Part shown: one piece after another, positions 11,258 to 21,820 of the stretch
Layout: every line of letters begins with the position of its first letter
How positions within the stretch are numbered: position 1 is the first letter of the stretch
NCBI RefSeq assembly: GCF_043290135.1
Contig: NC_134704.1
Coordinates: 23,912,001-23,976,000 of the forward strand
Direction of reading: 5' to 3'
Source of the DNA: Rhipicephalus microplus
Lineage: Eukaryota; Arthropoda; Arachnida; Ixodida; Ixodidae
DNA length: 64,000 nucleotides
The notes under the pieces: model-generated
The model's input: only the letters and a program-made list of their open reading frames with translations
Told to the model about the DNA's origin: nothing
Database searches by the model: none
Made by a program: the position numbers and the translations under genes

Positions 11258-11817
11258 TACTTAGGGCAGGTAATAACCGCGGAACCGAACCAAGAGATTG
11301 AAGTGACTAGAAGAATAAGAATGGGGTGGAGCACATTCGGCAAGCACTCTCAAATTATGACAGGTAGATGTCACTATCCCTAAAGAGGAAGGTATATAAC
11401 AGCTGTATCGTGCCGGTACTTAGCTACGGAGCAGAAACCTGGAGACTTACAAAGAGGGTTCAGGTTAAATTGAGGACGACACAGCGAGCAATGGAAAGAA
11501 AAATGGTAGGTGTAACCTTAAGGGACAAGAAGAGAGCAGAGTGGATTAGGGAACAAACGGGGGTTAAGGATATGAGAGTTGAAATCAAGAAGAGGAAACG
11601 GACATGGGCCGGGCATGTAGCGCGTAGACAGGATAACCGCTGGTCATTAAGGGTAACTAACTGGATTCCCAGAGAAGGCCAGCGGGTTAGGGGGAGACAG
11701 AAGATTATGTGGGCCGATGAGATTAAGAAGTTTGCGGGTATGAATTGGCAGCAGCAAGCACAGGACCGGGTTAACTGGCGGAACATGGGAGAGTCCTTTG
11801 TCCTGCAGTGGACGTAG
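11258..11817 (+). pseudogene. RTE ORF C-terminal fragment with frameshift
   Basis: The first part reads in one frame (LGQVITAEPNQEIEVTRR) until about 11366. There a single-base deletion relative to the copy at 1850 shifts the frame; the remaining 149 codons (11368-11817) then stay open to the TAG. The retained region is the post-RT part of the protein with SYGAETWRLTK, GHVARRQDNRW and RGRQKIMWADEIKKF. No endonuclease or RT catalytic residues are present, so it is dead on arrival. Confidence 0.85.
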
Positions 11818-11852
11818 TCAGGCTGATAATAATGATGATGATGATGATGATA
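11258..11852 (+). mobile_element. 5'-truncated RTE LINE copy with GAT-repeat tail
   Basis: Homology to the element at 1-2323 starts abruptly at TACTTAGGGCAGG (matching about 1740) and runs through the stop codon to the tail TCAGGCTGATAATAATGATG followed by more GAT units, ending near 11852. The two copies are very similar, so both belong to the same recently active subfamily. Imperfectly similar flanks (GATATAGGAAGGAC at the left, GATAAGAAGGGC at the right) may be a decayed target duplication but are not exact. Confidence 0.92.
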
Positions 11853-12036
11853 AGAAGGGCTGAAAGAGCAAAAAGCGATGTGCCAAGCACTTCTGAGCTA
11901 GCATAGTCACGCAAGGTATATCATAGCAAGAAGGGAAAAACTAGAATGAAAAGAAATGATGTGAGGGTGAGGAGGATGGGAGAGGGTAAGTAGAGCATAG
12001 CCATGTACAGTAAGCGGTGGAAAAGGCAAATAGTAA

Positions 12037-12490
12037 TTGTTGGGGTCTAGCGTTCCAAAAACATCATATGATTATCAGAGACACCATGTAATTATGAGAG
12101 ACAAATTTCGACCTCGTGGGGTTCTTTAACATGCACCCAAATTTAAGCACAGGGGCCTCAAGCATTTTCACCTTCATCGAAAATGCGGCCGCCGTGGCCC
12201 GGATTTGATCCCGCAAAATGTGGGTCAGTAGCAGAGTGCCTTACCCCCGTATTCACAAACGCTCCTTCACTCAAGAGCTCTCCTCGACTTGAAAAAACCG
12301 ATGGGAGCGCCGTCTCTTGGCAAACCAAGTCACTGCATATCGGCAATATTCTGCAGCGATTCTTGAAAAGCGCAGCGTCAATTTCAGTCAAGCAGCGGCG
12401 CAGTGCTCAACCCAGTCAAGTGAAGGATGGAATTCGAGTCGAGGAGCGTTTATGGATACGGGGGTTAGACACCAGACCATTGTGGCGGGT
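12037..12490 (-). mobile_element. Ruka-like SINE interrupted by a MITE
   Basis: The SINE body occupies 12037-12243 and its tRNA-like 5' end resumes at 12468-12490 after the 221-bp insert at 12244-12464. The minus-strand B-box region (GGGATCAAATCC) is recognisable but mutated. The body carries a small internal duplication (ATTATCAGAGACACCATG then ATTATGAGAGACAAATT). The split falls in the GCCTTA/TAAGGC of the A-box side, and the TTA target occurs on both sides of the insert. Compare the uninterrupted copy at 6989-7226. Confidence 0.85.
12244..12464. mobile_element. PIF/Harbinger-like MITE with TTA target duplication
   Basis: The element is 221 bp with 23-bp terminal inverted repeats: the left end begins CCCCCGTATTCACAAACG and the reverse complement of the right end begins CCCCCGTATCCATAAACG, two mismatches in 23. 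It is flanked by TTA at 12241-12243 and TTA at 12465-12467. A 3-bp TWA duplication is the hallmark of PIF/Harbinger transposases. There is no coding capacity, so it would have been moved in trans. Superfamily assignment is inference from the TSD; the TIRs and TSD are seen directly. Confidence 0.88.
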
Positions 12491-13783
12491 GGGGAAAGGT
12501 AAAGTGATGGCGAGAAGGATGGAAATTAGGAGGAGGATATTTTCTTTTCTATTGCTGGCTGCGTTATTCTAAATTTAAGTCAGACCCTCTCTGTCAGTCT
12601 CCAGATGTCTGCTTCGTGCGTAACAAGGGTTAGCCAGAAATTTTTTTCGGGGGGGGGGGGGTGAGGGGGTCACTTTTTCGATAAGAAGGGGGTACCGGAC
12701 CGACAAATGGTCATTTTGCGCCACGTATGCCATGGCAAAAAGACATTTTGAGGGTGCAGGGGCCATGGGTTTAGTGTACCACCCCCGAGCTACGCCACTG
12801 GGGGGTAAGTAACGGTAAAAAGCGGCCTGCTTCATTTTATACATACTTATTCAAAATCCAGAGTATTCCATAAAAAAAGAACAAAAGATTGCCTGCTATG
12901 AATTATAAAACGTACAGTAGAAGCCACGGTGTCCCAAAGCCATTCAATATTAACGCGGAATAAGAAACCTAACGAAGATTTTACTTCCGGCCGTGGTAGT
13001 GAAAGTGCTCTAATGCCAACAAAGTGTCAGCGCCATCTCTTCGAAGCGGGTCTAGTTTCCTCTGCTGTTGTCCTCAATAGACCGCGAGATGGCGGGGCGC
13101 ACAAAAGCAATCGATACGGCTCCAACAACGCTTTTACAGGAGTATAAGAGATGGCACCCTGACACTGCTCCTGCTAGCAGAGAGAACACATAATGCGCGT
13201 GTTTCAAACATTGCAAATGTCGAAAAATGTTACAGTTTCGTTTCATGCACCGTTTCAAAGCCAGGTACCGATGAGCCTAATCTCTGGTAGAACTTGCCGT
13301 AAACATCAACGTGCCCACGATACATATCTATGTTTTTTTAAAAAAGAAGGCATCCATAATAGGGAATGTTTATTTGACACTACAGGAAACTATAGATCAC
13401 TGGCCCAGAACGAAACAGTAATGATGGTTTAATGCTAATGATCAAAGCAGTGAACCTGGTCGACAAAGTACCTTCCAGTCATCTGCCTTCTCAATGTTGA
13501 GCTATGAAGCATAATACGCCACTTAGATTGTTTCGACGACTGAAGGCTTCTTTACTTCGTTTTAAATAAAAAAAGAGGTGCAATAACAGCTCAAGAATAA
13601 ATTTTCGTGCAAGAACTTGAGGCATGACATGTATAGCAATGCGTAGAAAAAAAGTGATGGAAGACTGCTGTTTAACGCATTTCTGCTACGCTCGCGTATC
13701 GTGGTCCCAGCAGCGCGGCTACGAGTACACCACGTCATCACCACAGTACGTACTAAATACAACTTATGTGTGTTCACGTCACT
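12491..13783. other. Anonymous stretch, nothing firmly recognised
   Basis: A G run near 12650-12668 and ordinary AT-rich sequence. The region 12620-12800 looks like a decayed repeat but could not be classified. Confidence 0.4.
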
Positions 13784-13785
13784 GG

Positions 13786-13962
13786 ACCACGACATGATTA
13801 TGACAGAGACCCTAGTGGAGGGCTCCGGAAGTTTCGGCCACGTGCACATAAGTCTAAGCAGACGAGGCTTTAGCATTTTGCTTATATCGAAATTCCGCCT
13901 GCATTCAATCCCGTGGCCTTCAGGCCAGCACTCAAGCGCCATAACCATTAGACCACCATAGT
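13786..13962 (-). mobile_element. Diverged Ruka-like SINE
   Basis: The minus strand shows the TGGTCTAATGGTTATGG A-box region, a degenerate B-box region, and the body ending at ACTTCCGGAGCCCTCCACTA and TCATAATCATG. The 3' tail is lost at about 13786. It is more decayed than the copies at 6989 and 21821. Confidence 0.8.
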
Positions 13963-13997
13963 TGGTAGCTGATTAGCCACCGTTATTCTTTGCTTAG

Positions 13998-14354
13998 CTA
14001 TTCGTCCTTGCCTGCTGCCGCTGCGGTGCTGTCGGTGGTGCCTCCGCGGAAACGACTGCAGTCGGCGCTTACCACTTTGTGACGGCGTGGCGGAACCACA
14101 CTCCTTGTTTCGATGTATCTTTCTTCTCCGTGCCTCGATGGCGTGTCCGTGGGTCTGCGACGTCGGCATGCTCTATCCTTCTCGACAACACGGCTGGACT
14201 GTGATTGCGCTACCGAATGACTGCGTCCGACAGGCTCCATCTTCCATTCGACAACGGTGTTCAGCTCCTCCCCATCTAGATAACCTGGCTCCGATTCACT
14301 ACTGCGCATGCTTTGTTCCTGATCACACACTTCGAGCTTATCTCCGCGAGTCAA
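13998..14354 (-). CDS. Unidentified 118-codon ORF in a GC-rich island
   Basis: The frame starts MTRGDKLEVCDQEQSMRSSE and ends TTDSTAAAAGKDE. It is rich in charged residues with an Arg-rich patch (RACRRRRPTDTPSRH). Base composition is clearly more GC-rich than the neighbouring DNA. A GTAAGC resembling a splice donor occurs inside the frame (about 14072 on the minus strand), so it could be a first exon, the N-terminus of a retroelement ORF1, or chance. It sits just upstream of the full-length LINE's 3' flank and next to a SINE. No domain is recognised and no function is proposed. Confidence 0.25.
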   Translation of the reverse strand: MTRGDKLEVCDQEQSMRSSESEPGYLDGEELNTVVEWKMEPVGRSHSVAQSQSSRVVEKDRACRRRRPTDTPSRHGEERYIETRSVVPPRRHKVVSADCSRFRGGTTDSTAAAAGKDE

Positions 14355-14473
14355 GAACTAGATAAGTGACGTCATCACAGCCTTAAATATCATCTGATGA
14401 CATGCCACTATTTTTTGTGCTGGTGCCAAGCCATCATTCCTTATCTGATAGAGAGTTTTTTTGAGAGTGAGAA

Positions 14474-14479
14474 TTTATT
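14474..14479 (-). promoter_or_regulatory. Polyadenylation signal of the I-like LINE
   Basis: AATAAA on the minus strand lies about 25 bases before the 3' end of the element, which the target-site duplication fixes at 14451. Position and orientation fit a functional poly(A) signal for the LINE transcript. Confidence 0.7.
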
Positions 14480-14629
14480 AGAAGGCAGAGAGGTCGGCCT
14501 GAGCTAGTTCGCTCTAGCCTGCTACTCTACACAGGGGATAAGGGAAAGGGGAAGGAAAGAGGGATGAAGGGTGATGATGGGGACAAGAAGAGGTGGTGCG
14601 TATGTACAGTAGCCACTTAGCATAGTACC

Positions 14630-17600
14630 CTACAGTCTAGTTTCTAGTCCAGTGGTTTTTATAAAGTCTAGAACAGCCTTTGTAGCAGTTTTTGACACTG
14701 TTTGGTCGTTCATTGCTGACAATATGTGGCTTTCACTTAATGGTGTTCGTCCAATGCTTGCCAACGTTGCAGTGAGCATTTTTCTTTGCGCCACGTATAA
14801 TGCACAGTCACAAAATATGTGAGCTATCGTTTCGCGCACTTGGCAGCGTTCACAATTTGGGCTGTCCGCACGGCCAATTAGGTGAGTGTAATGGCGAGTG
14901 AAGGCGACGCCCAGGCGAATTCGGTGCAGTATATTAGCATGTCTTCGGCTGATTTTATCTGGAAGACGAAAAGTCATACCGGGGTCTGTTTCCCGCAGGC
15001 GCTTGTTCCGGTGATCTGGTAGCGACCAGTAAGTGGCAGCGCATTCGCGCATGAGTGATCTCAACAATGTGTTGACGTCACCTCGCGAGTAGGGTACTTT
15101 GACGTACATAGGAGCGTTGTATATTGCCGCTCTTGCTTCGCTATCGGCTGTTTCGTTGCCAACCAGGCCGCAGTGTCCAGGAATCCATTGGAGTGTAATC
15201 AAGTGACCACTCCTGTGTGTTAGGTCAAATGCTTGGACGATTCCTAACGTTAACTCGTAAAATTCGCCTCTTCTTGAGTTAGAATAGATAGTTTGAAGCG
15301 CTGATTTTGAATCAGATAGAATCGTCCATTTACGCGGTGCTTGGTCGTTCACAAATTTTATGGCTTCTTGTATAGCAACAAGTTCTGCAGCTGTCGAAGA
15401 TGACCTATGATCTAATTTGTACTGTCGGGAAATACCGAGTTGAGGGATCACGAAGGCTGCAGCTGAGGCGGATGAAGTTACGGATCCATCGGTGTAAATG
15501 TGTACAGGGTCACTGTATCGGTCATCTAAATGTGCCAAAGTGAGTTGCTTGAGGGCAATATGAGAAACATGTGACTTATACGAAATTCCACGTATGTGAA
15601 GGCACACCAGTGGTTTAGTCAATGTCCATGGAGGCACTGCAGAGACTACGGCAGGTGCGAAGCCTGACGGGATCATGTGCCTATGCATATCGAGGCATCG
15701 CGAATAGGTACAGCTTGGTCGGTCCACTTGTAGCGAAGACAAAGGGTGCTGTGCATGTCGGGTCAGTAGACGAAGGTGCACTCGAAGAGGCTCACAGGAC
15801 GTGTAAACCTGTATAGGGTAGGTGCGTGACTCCTCTATAGTGCCAGAGGTAGATGTGCACCGTGGCAGGCCAAGACATATTCTCAGTGCTCGTGCCTGAA
15901 GGCTCTCTAAAGTGCGAAGGCACGTTGCCCGCATGCTGGAAAGCACAGGTGAGCTGTACCTTATATAGCCCACAAATAATGCCTTGTATAACTGCAGAAG
16001 ACTTTTCTCCGAAGGGCCCCATCTCAGTCCTGCTATAACACGAAGGACATATACAAAACTGATTAGTTTGTTTCGCAGCACAGTCACATGCTTTGACCAG
16101 GACAGGTTGCGATCAATGACGACCCCTAAATAGCGGTGGTGCTTAACCACGGGAATCACTGCTCCGTGAGTGAAGATTGGGTACCGCGACATTGATTTCT
16201 TCGTAAATGCCAATGCAGCACATTTTGCTATTGAAAGTTCCAGGCCTTGACGACGTAAGTACTTAGATGTTATTGATGTGCTTTGTTGTAGCCTTGCTCG
16301 CAGTTGTGGTCGCGTTGCTCCAGATGCCCATATGCATATGTCGTCCGCATACGCACTGATCCTGACAACGTCGGGAAGCTCAGCTTCAAGGCCAATTAGT
16401 GTTATGTTAAAAAGCATGGGGCTCAGGACGGCGCCTTGCGGAACTCCACGGCTTACGAGGTGCCTGGCCGTGTCACCATCGGATGTGGACATAAAAATGG
16501 TACGTCCTCTGAGATAGCTCCCTATCCATGCGTGTAGTCGGCCACCTACGCCGATGTCTTCAAGTGCATCAAGAATGGCCTCATGATAGACGCTATCGTA
16601 CGCGCCCTTTATATCTAAGAAAATGGCCCCTACCAATCTCCGACGTTGTTTTTCCTTTTCAACAGAAGAAACTAGATCTACAACACCATTTATAGATGAT
16701 CGACCACTACGGAAGCCATTTATGAAATCTGGTAAGCCGACATTATTCTCTAGCAGCTATTCCAATCTTGCCAGCACCATGCGTTCCATCACCTTACCGA
16801 TGCAACTGGCTAGGGCAATGGGTCTATAAGAAGACAACTCGTGTGAACACTTGCCTGGTTTCAGTAAGGCCACTATGCGGCTGCACTTCCAACTCTCTGG
16901 GACTGTCACTGTTTCCCACGTAGAGTTGTAGAACGACAAGAGAGCTTGCCTTGCTTCCTGGCTGAGGTGATATAGAGCCGAATAAGTAATTCCGTCAGGC
17001 CCGGGTGCGGACGACCGTCGGGACGTAGAAATCGCAGCGTCGAGTTCGTGCATTGTGAATGGTAAGTCGAGGCGATCGTCGCTGGATGGCGGTGAGGCTA
17101 AATTCGAAGGTAATATCGATGAAGAGGTCATACCTACGAGTAAGTGGCAGTAATCTTCTGCAACCTCTACTTCAGGTCGACCTTGCTTTAGAGCCAAAGA
17201 TCGGAAAGGGAACAACTGTTGAGTGGGCGTCTGAAGGCTTCGCACAGTTTGCCATATTCGAGACAGGGGTTTTCTGGGATCAAGAGAGCTACAAAATACC
17301 CTCCACCGTTGCCTATCGAGCTTATCGAGGTGTCGCAATACATGTCGTTGTGCTTGGCGTGCTGTAGATAGGTCAGATGGTGATTTCGTCCACCTGTATT
17401 TTCTCTCTGCCCGGCGACGAATTGCACGAAGGTATTCATATTGTGCGTCAAGTTGTGATCTTGGTAGCGGCACATTCACAAGTTTCGTATGCGTTGTTAA
17501 GGCTGATGCAATTAGGCTTTCTATTTCAGATATAGATTGAATGTTCCCGCACTGAGCATTTACAGAAGCTTGGAATCCTGGCCAGTCTACGCTTTTCACA

Positions 17601-18295
17601 GGCCGGGGAGACGAACAACGGAATCCTTTTAGCTGTATATATGTAGGGAGATGGTCACTTCCATGTGTTTCAACGTCTACAAACCAATAGGTGGTAGGCA
17701 AGAGACTTCTGCTCACAAAACATACGTCTAGACAGCTGCTGTACGATGCGCCACGGAGGTAAGTAGGTGAGCCATCGTTAATGGACATAAGTCACTGATT
17801 GAGCACAAAATCGGCAATGTCCCTACCGCGGGTGTTCATTGAGGCAGAACCCCACATGGGATGATGTGCATTAAAATCCCCAACCAATACATGTGGTCCA
17901 GGGCAAGCTTGGAGAACAGACAAGAGATGGGGACAGTCCACGTGGCTTCTAGGAGGAATGTATCCACCAATGATTGATATTGTACGTCGCTTGTGCTTTA
18001 TAGATAGGCAAATATAGTCGTTAGAAGCATGAGGAGCCACGGCATGTCTCACGTACGTTAAATCTTGACGTACGCATATAATTACTTTGCTCGTATTTCG
18101 ATCATCACGTGACCACAAAGTGACGTATCCGGAAATACGAAACGACGACATCATATTCGGCTCACATATTACAACCAACGGAAATTTGTATTTAAATATC
18201 CGTTGTCGAAAGTCAGACAATCGGCTTCTCAAACCTCGTGCGTTCCACTGCATTATAGCAGAGGTGCGCACACGTTCATCGTAGAAATTCACCAT
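14630..18295 (-). pseudogene. I-like LINE ORF2: endonuclease, reverse transcriptase, RNase H
   Basis: One frame of 1222 codons is interrupted only by TGA at codon 168 (17792-17794) and TAG at codon 513 (16757-16759); otherwise it is open and in register. Domains in order: endonuclease with MQWNARGL near residue 15, the catalytic Glu in VICEP, GGYIPP, LVGDFNAHHPMWG and SDHLPTY; reverse transcriptase with YRPIALASC near 490, FLDIKGAYDSV near 559, GVPQGAVLSPMLF near 616 and YADD at about 649-652; RNase H with YTDGS near 935, AELVA near 971, SDSKSAL near 994 and GHCGLVGNETAD near 1040; and a C-terminal CxxC-H-C motif (CERCQVRETIAHIFCDC) near 1160. All catalytic signatures are present. The start ATG sits five bases after the ORF1 stop in a different frame, which suggests termination-reinitiation. 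The stops make this copy inactive as it stands. Confidence 0.92.
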
Positions 18296-18300
18296 ATTGT

Positions 18301-19656
18301 TTATGAAAGGGTCAGCAGTAGCGGTTCCAGCACGTTGAGGATCTGCACTGCTGTTTTCGCTCCTGGCGTGTGTAGCTCGTTGAGAATCGCACGAATAGAT
18401 TTTAATAGATGCTTCAGCATAGTTTGGCTCTTCTCAGTGTCTTGCCTATCATTTTCCGCCCTCTTTGAAGTTGCAGCCCATGATGTGGTCTTTTTTATTG
18501 CTCCGATCGGTAGCGAAGGCCACTCAGTATCTGAAGCATCGGCGTGCAACGCGGGCGCTGGTCCACTTTCTGCATCCCTGGAACGTGGTGCGTACAACAT
18601 GGGTGTAGCGGCCTGATAATGCGCACGTGTATGTTCATCTGTTGCTGATGGTGATGCATCACTCCTATGTCCACTATGATTTCGCTGGTGCCTACGTTTT
18701 GGACGACGTCTGTGTCGGCGGATGGATGTGACTGCCTCTCTGTGTGTCGAGTTGTCTCTGACCATCTTCCGCAGGACGCGAATTTCTTCTTTGATCTTCG
18801 GGCACTCCTTCGACGTTGCATCATGTGCACCAGAGCAGTTTGGGCATTTCAATGGAACAGCAGTATCGCAGTTTTCCACCTTATGAGACCCGCCGCACCG
18901 CTGGCAAGTTGTCTCACTTTTGCACACTGCGCTGACGTGTCCCAACTTGCAGCACTTGTGACACTGCAAAGGCCGTGGCACGTAAGGGCGCACGGGATGT
19001 CTCACGTATCCAACCTTCACGCTAGAGGGCAGAGTCTCAGAATCAAATACTAGTTTGATGCAGCGAGACTGCCCGAAGCGGCGTATGGTCACGATTTTGA
19101 CTGTTGACGTCACAAGATTCTGCAGGTCAGCGTCTGTGATGTCAGCGTCGACGTCATTTATCACGCCAGTCGTTGTTCCTTTCCCGTGAGCGAGAAACGC
19201 GCGAACTGAAATACTTCCGAGCTGCGTGACGGCCTTCAGTTTGTCAAGAATGGTTTTGTTTGTCACATCAACTGACAATATGTTTTTCCTGCTATTTATG
19301 CGAATTTCACTCACTTGAGCAGGTGCTACTCGCTCGAAATAATTAGTCAACGACTGCCTGTTTAGTGAGCTCAGGTTGTCTGATGTAGACATGGGTACAT
19401 ACGAGATGGTGAAACATTGCTTGCCTTTGTCTAGCGCTGGTTGTGGCTCCGCCGTTGATGACGTCCTGCGAAGCTTCCTTTTCAACCGGCGGGTATGGAA
19501 TGTCCTGAAGTCGGCTTCCGATTCCATCTCTTCCACTGATGAGCTCTCGGTAGAGTCATCGCAAGGAGCATATGCGCCAAGGCGGTCACCCACATTCGGT
19601 CCATCCTTATGCAAACGGCTAGGGCCCGCTGTCTCGTTGAATAGATGTTCCCCCAT
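18301..19656 (-). CDS. I-like LINE ORF1, zinc-knuckle RNA-binding protein
   Basis: The 451-residue frame is complete. ORF1 proteins of this type bind the element RNA and form the nucleoprotein used for retrotransposition. The N-terminal 80 residues are acidic then basic (RRLKRKLRR). A likely RRM-type fold follows at about 80-220 (inferred from position). Three zinc knuckles lie at about 230-285: CHKCCKLGHVSAVC (CX2CX4HX4C), CQRCGGSHKVENC (CX2CX3HX4C) and CPNCSGAHDATSKEC (CX2CX3HX6C), the arrangement usual in I/R1-group ORF1. A very basic stretch (RRHRRRPKRRHQRNH) follows, and the C-terminus is leucine-rich (NVLEPLLLTLS). The ATG at 19654-19656 was chosen because it is preceded by only a short leader ending at the target-site duplication. 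Confidence 0.9.
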   Translation of the reverse strand: MGEHLFNETAGPSRLHKDGPNVGDRLGAYAPCDDSTESSSVEEMESEADFRTFHTRRLKRKLRRTSSTAEPQPALDKGKQCFTISYVPMSTSDNLSSLNRQSLTNYFERVAPAQVSEIRINSRKNILSVDVTNKTILDKLKAVTQLGSISVRAFLAHGKGTTTGVINDVDADITDADLQNLVTSTVKIVTIRRFGQSRCIKLVFDSETLPSSVKVGYVRHPVRPYVPRPLQCHKCCKLGHVSAVCKSETTCQRCGGSHKVENCDTAVPLKCPNCSGAHDATSKECPKIKEEIRVLRKMVRDNSTHREAVTSIRRHRRRPKRRHQRNHSGHRSDASPSATDEHTRAHYQAATPMLYAPRSRDAESGPAPALHADASDTEWPSLPIGAIKKTTSWAATSKRAENDRQDTEKSQTMLKHLLKSIRAILNELHTPGAKTAVQILNVLEPLLLTLS

Positions 19657-19773
19657 CCCGGGGGGTGACGTCTTCCGTTCCGCTTGTTCAGAGAAAGTCA
19701 GGAATTCTGACAGTTTAAGAAAAAACGATAGTTGTTCAAGGCAGAATTACGCCCGAACGCCCCTTATCTGATA

Positions 19774-20066
19774 AACTAACACAATTCCATCGCCTTTTAC
19801 TGCTAACCGGCCTTTACGAAGCGCTTATCATTCTTGGCGGCAGTGTTGCGACGTCAAGCCTTTTCATGTTGGTGATATTGAACTAAACTCAGGACTTACC
19901 ACTTGTGCATCTGCCATGGTTGTTCCTTGGCGGTGCCTTGCGCGAGCTCGAAGCCAGCCAGTCTACACTATACTAAGCGAAATAAGAATACCTTCAGGAT
20001 AATAATAAAATTCAGGAGCACTAGCCTTATCGGAGCAATGGATTGGAGCGAAGCTTCGCGCCTGCT
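19774..20066. other. Short flank between LINE and CTTT array
   Basis: This is the pre-insertion flank of the I-like LINE. Nothing is recognised. Confidence 0.4.
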
Positions 20067-20089
20067 CTTTCTTTCTTTTTTTCTTTTTT

Positions 20090-20140
<51 letters not shown>

Positions 20141-20160
20141 CAATCTTTCTTTTTTTTTTT
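20067..20160. repeat. CTTT microsatellite
   Basis: CTTT repeats with a TTTTTTTT end at 20150-20160. Open frames across it on both strands are period artefacts. Confidence 0.95.
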
Positions 20161-21818
20161 CTTTCACTGAGCCATTCACACTCCCCTTTTTCGAAGCCTC
20201 CAAGATCAGGTGGCTCATCTCGGAAGTTGTGGAAATCTCGGAGCCTGCATTGCGATGGCAACGCACCGTTTCAACGGCGCATTTCCGGAGCTAATCTCTG
20301 AGGTCCCGCTTTTTCTTTCCTTTCTATCAGAATTCAATACGCCATCCATCCAATTAGCAGCGCCACACCTCAGCTGCTATAGGCAACTAGGACAGTTATC
20401 CGTCAATATCTAGGCCACAACTAAATGTGGTAACGTGAAATGACACGCGACCTAGATAAAAGTTGAGATTGCTATGTTAGAAATCGCTTAAGGTGACACT
20501 GCATAGGCAGATCTTGGGGGAAAAAAGATTACTCACCCCCTTGGGTGTCCAGGCTTAGTTCTTTCCTGGCGTGTGTCAGCATGGTGATGGGGCGGTTAAT
20601 CCTCAAAGAACACGACGGTCACTCCGGAGCTACGCGTCTTGGACGAACCACGCTGACGCACGCATCACAAGCGGCATGCGCACAAGCACCCACAGGACGA
20701 GACACACGCACAATTCTGCGAAGAAAGAAAGAGAAACCAACAACAGGTGTCAGGCTTCTATGTGTGTTGAGTAAAACGTTTTGTTTTATGTGGAAAAGAA
20801 ATACGCTTTAAAGGAGTCCTGACAACCAAGTTTCGATTATAGTTTCTGTTTGTCAGGTTAATGGCTCATTCCCAAACAAACTATCGAAAGGTTAGCACTT
20901 ACTTTATAATTGAATATTTCTATAAACGCACGAGTGGCCCGAGAGTCGGGCTACGGTGGTGCACTTGCGATCCGTGACGTAACAGGTTGCTTCCTGTGCG
21001 ATCGTCCGAGTTCTAGGGAACGATTTTGTTCCGGGCTCAGCTGCATCTGGCAGTCAAGCTATGTCAGATTTACTCAGCTTGGCATTGAAATTGAGCGATT
21101 TGCAATTGCTGAAATTTCGATAGCTGGCAGCTGCTTCACTTCATGCAGCCCATGAGGTCGACTCGCACACGGCCATGTCGAAATGGCAGTTGCTGGTAGA
21201 GGGCAAGGTTTACGGCCAGCGACTCCTACAACTTACTTTGCGCACTTACAGTCCATTTTTTTCATATTTGTGGAGGCACAATATTTTCCACTGTAAAGCC
21301 CTAAATGTAAGTCACAAAATCCTGACATCAGTGTGATGAACAACCAAATGAACCAAACGGACAGTTAGGCCAGGGATAGCATAAATGACGTTAACTGTGC
21401 TCTTTCACTGTAGTGTACCAATAGTGAATGAAGTGTACATGTAAATAAATGGACGAAATGTGCTCGCATCATGCAAGTTGTGAGTTCAGTTCTCATAAAA
21501 GGAAACGGGGATTTCCATACACATTATTTCATTTCAATTTACGTCTCAATTATTCACCACAGTTAGCGTCACCTGCCCTTTTCCTGGCTTAATTGTTGAT
21601 TAAATGTTTTTGGTTCTGTCTAAAACACAAACAAGCCGATAAAAAACATCGACTTTACAGAAATTCAAAAATCCAGAAATCAAAAAAAATCCCAGAAATT
21701 TAGACCCTGTCGCCTTCTCTAACATGTTACAGACATCGCGCGGCACATAATCTAGCAGTATTGAGCCTCCACTGAAATGTGACTGCTGTCTTCCAGGCAT
21801 GAATCTGGCACTATCGCG
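20161..21818. other. Anonymous stretch, nothing recognised
   Basis: No coding motif or repeat boundary was found. A moderately GC-rich patch lies at 20560-20720 without recognisable protein similarity in any frame. Confidence 0.45.
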
Positions 21819-21820
21819 CC

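Larger units (their letters stand above)
14439..19773 (-). mobile_element. Near-full-length I-like LINE with 12-bp target-site duplication
   Basis: The element occupies 14451-19761 (5311 bp, minus strand). The 12-base string CCTTATCTGATA flanks it exactly at 14439-14450 and 19762-19773. In order on the minus strand it has a 105-base 5' UTR, ORF1 (19656-18301), a five-base gap, ORF2 (18295-14630), and about 180 bases of 3' UTR with AATAAA (14474-14479) and a short A-run before CTCTC at the end. Endonuclease, RT and RNase H with a zinc-knuckle ORF1 places it in the I superfamily (I/R1/LOA-like). Two in-frame stops in ORF2 are the only obvious damage. It looks full length rather than 5'-truncated because ORF1 and a 5' leader are complete. 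Confidence 0.93.

Noticed and set aside
15622..19771. Plus-strand frames across the I-like LINE
   Set aside because: They are antisense shadows of ORF1 and ORF2; the minus strand carries the domain motifs.
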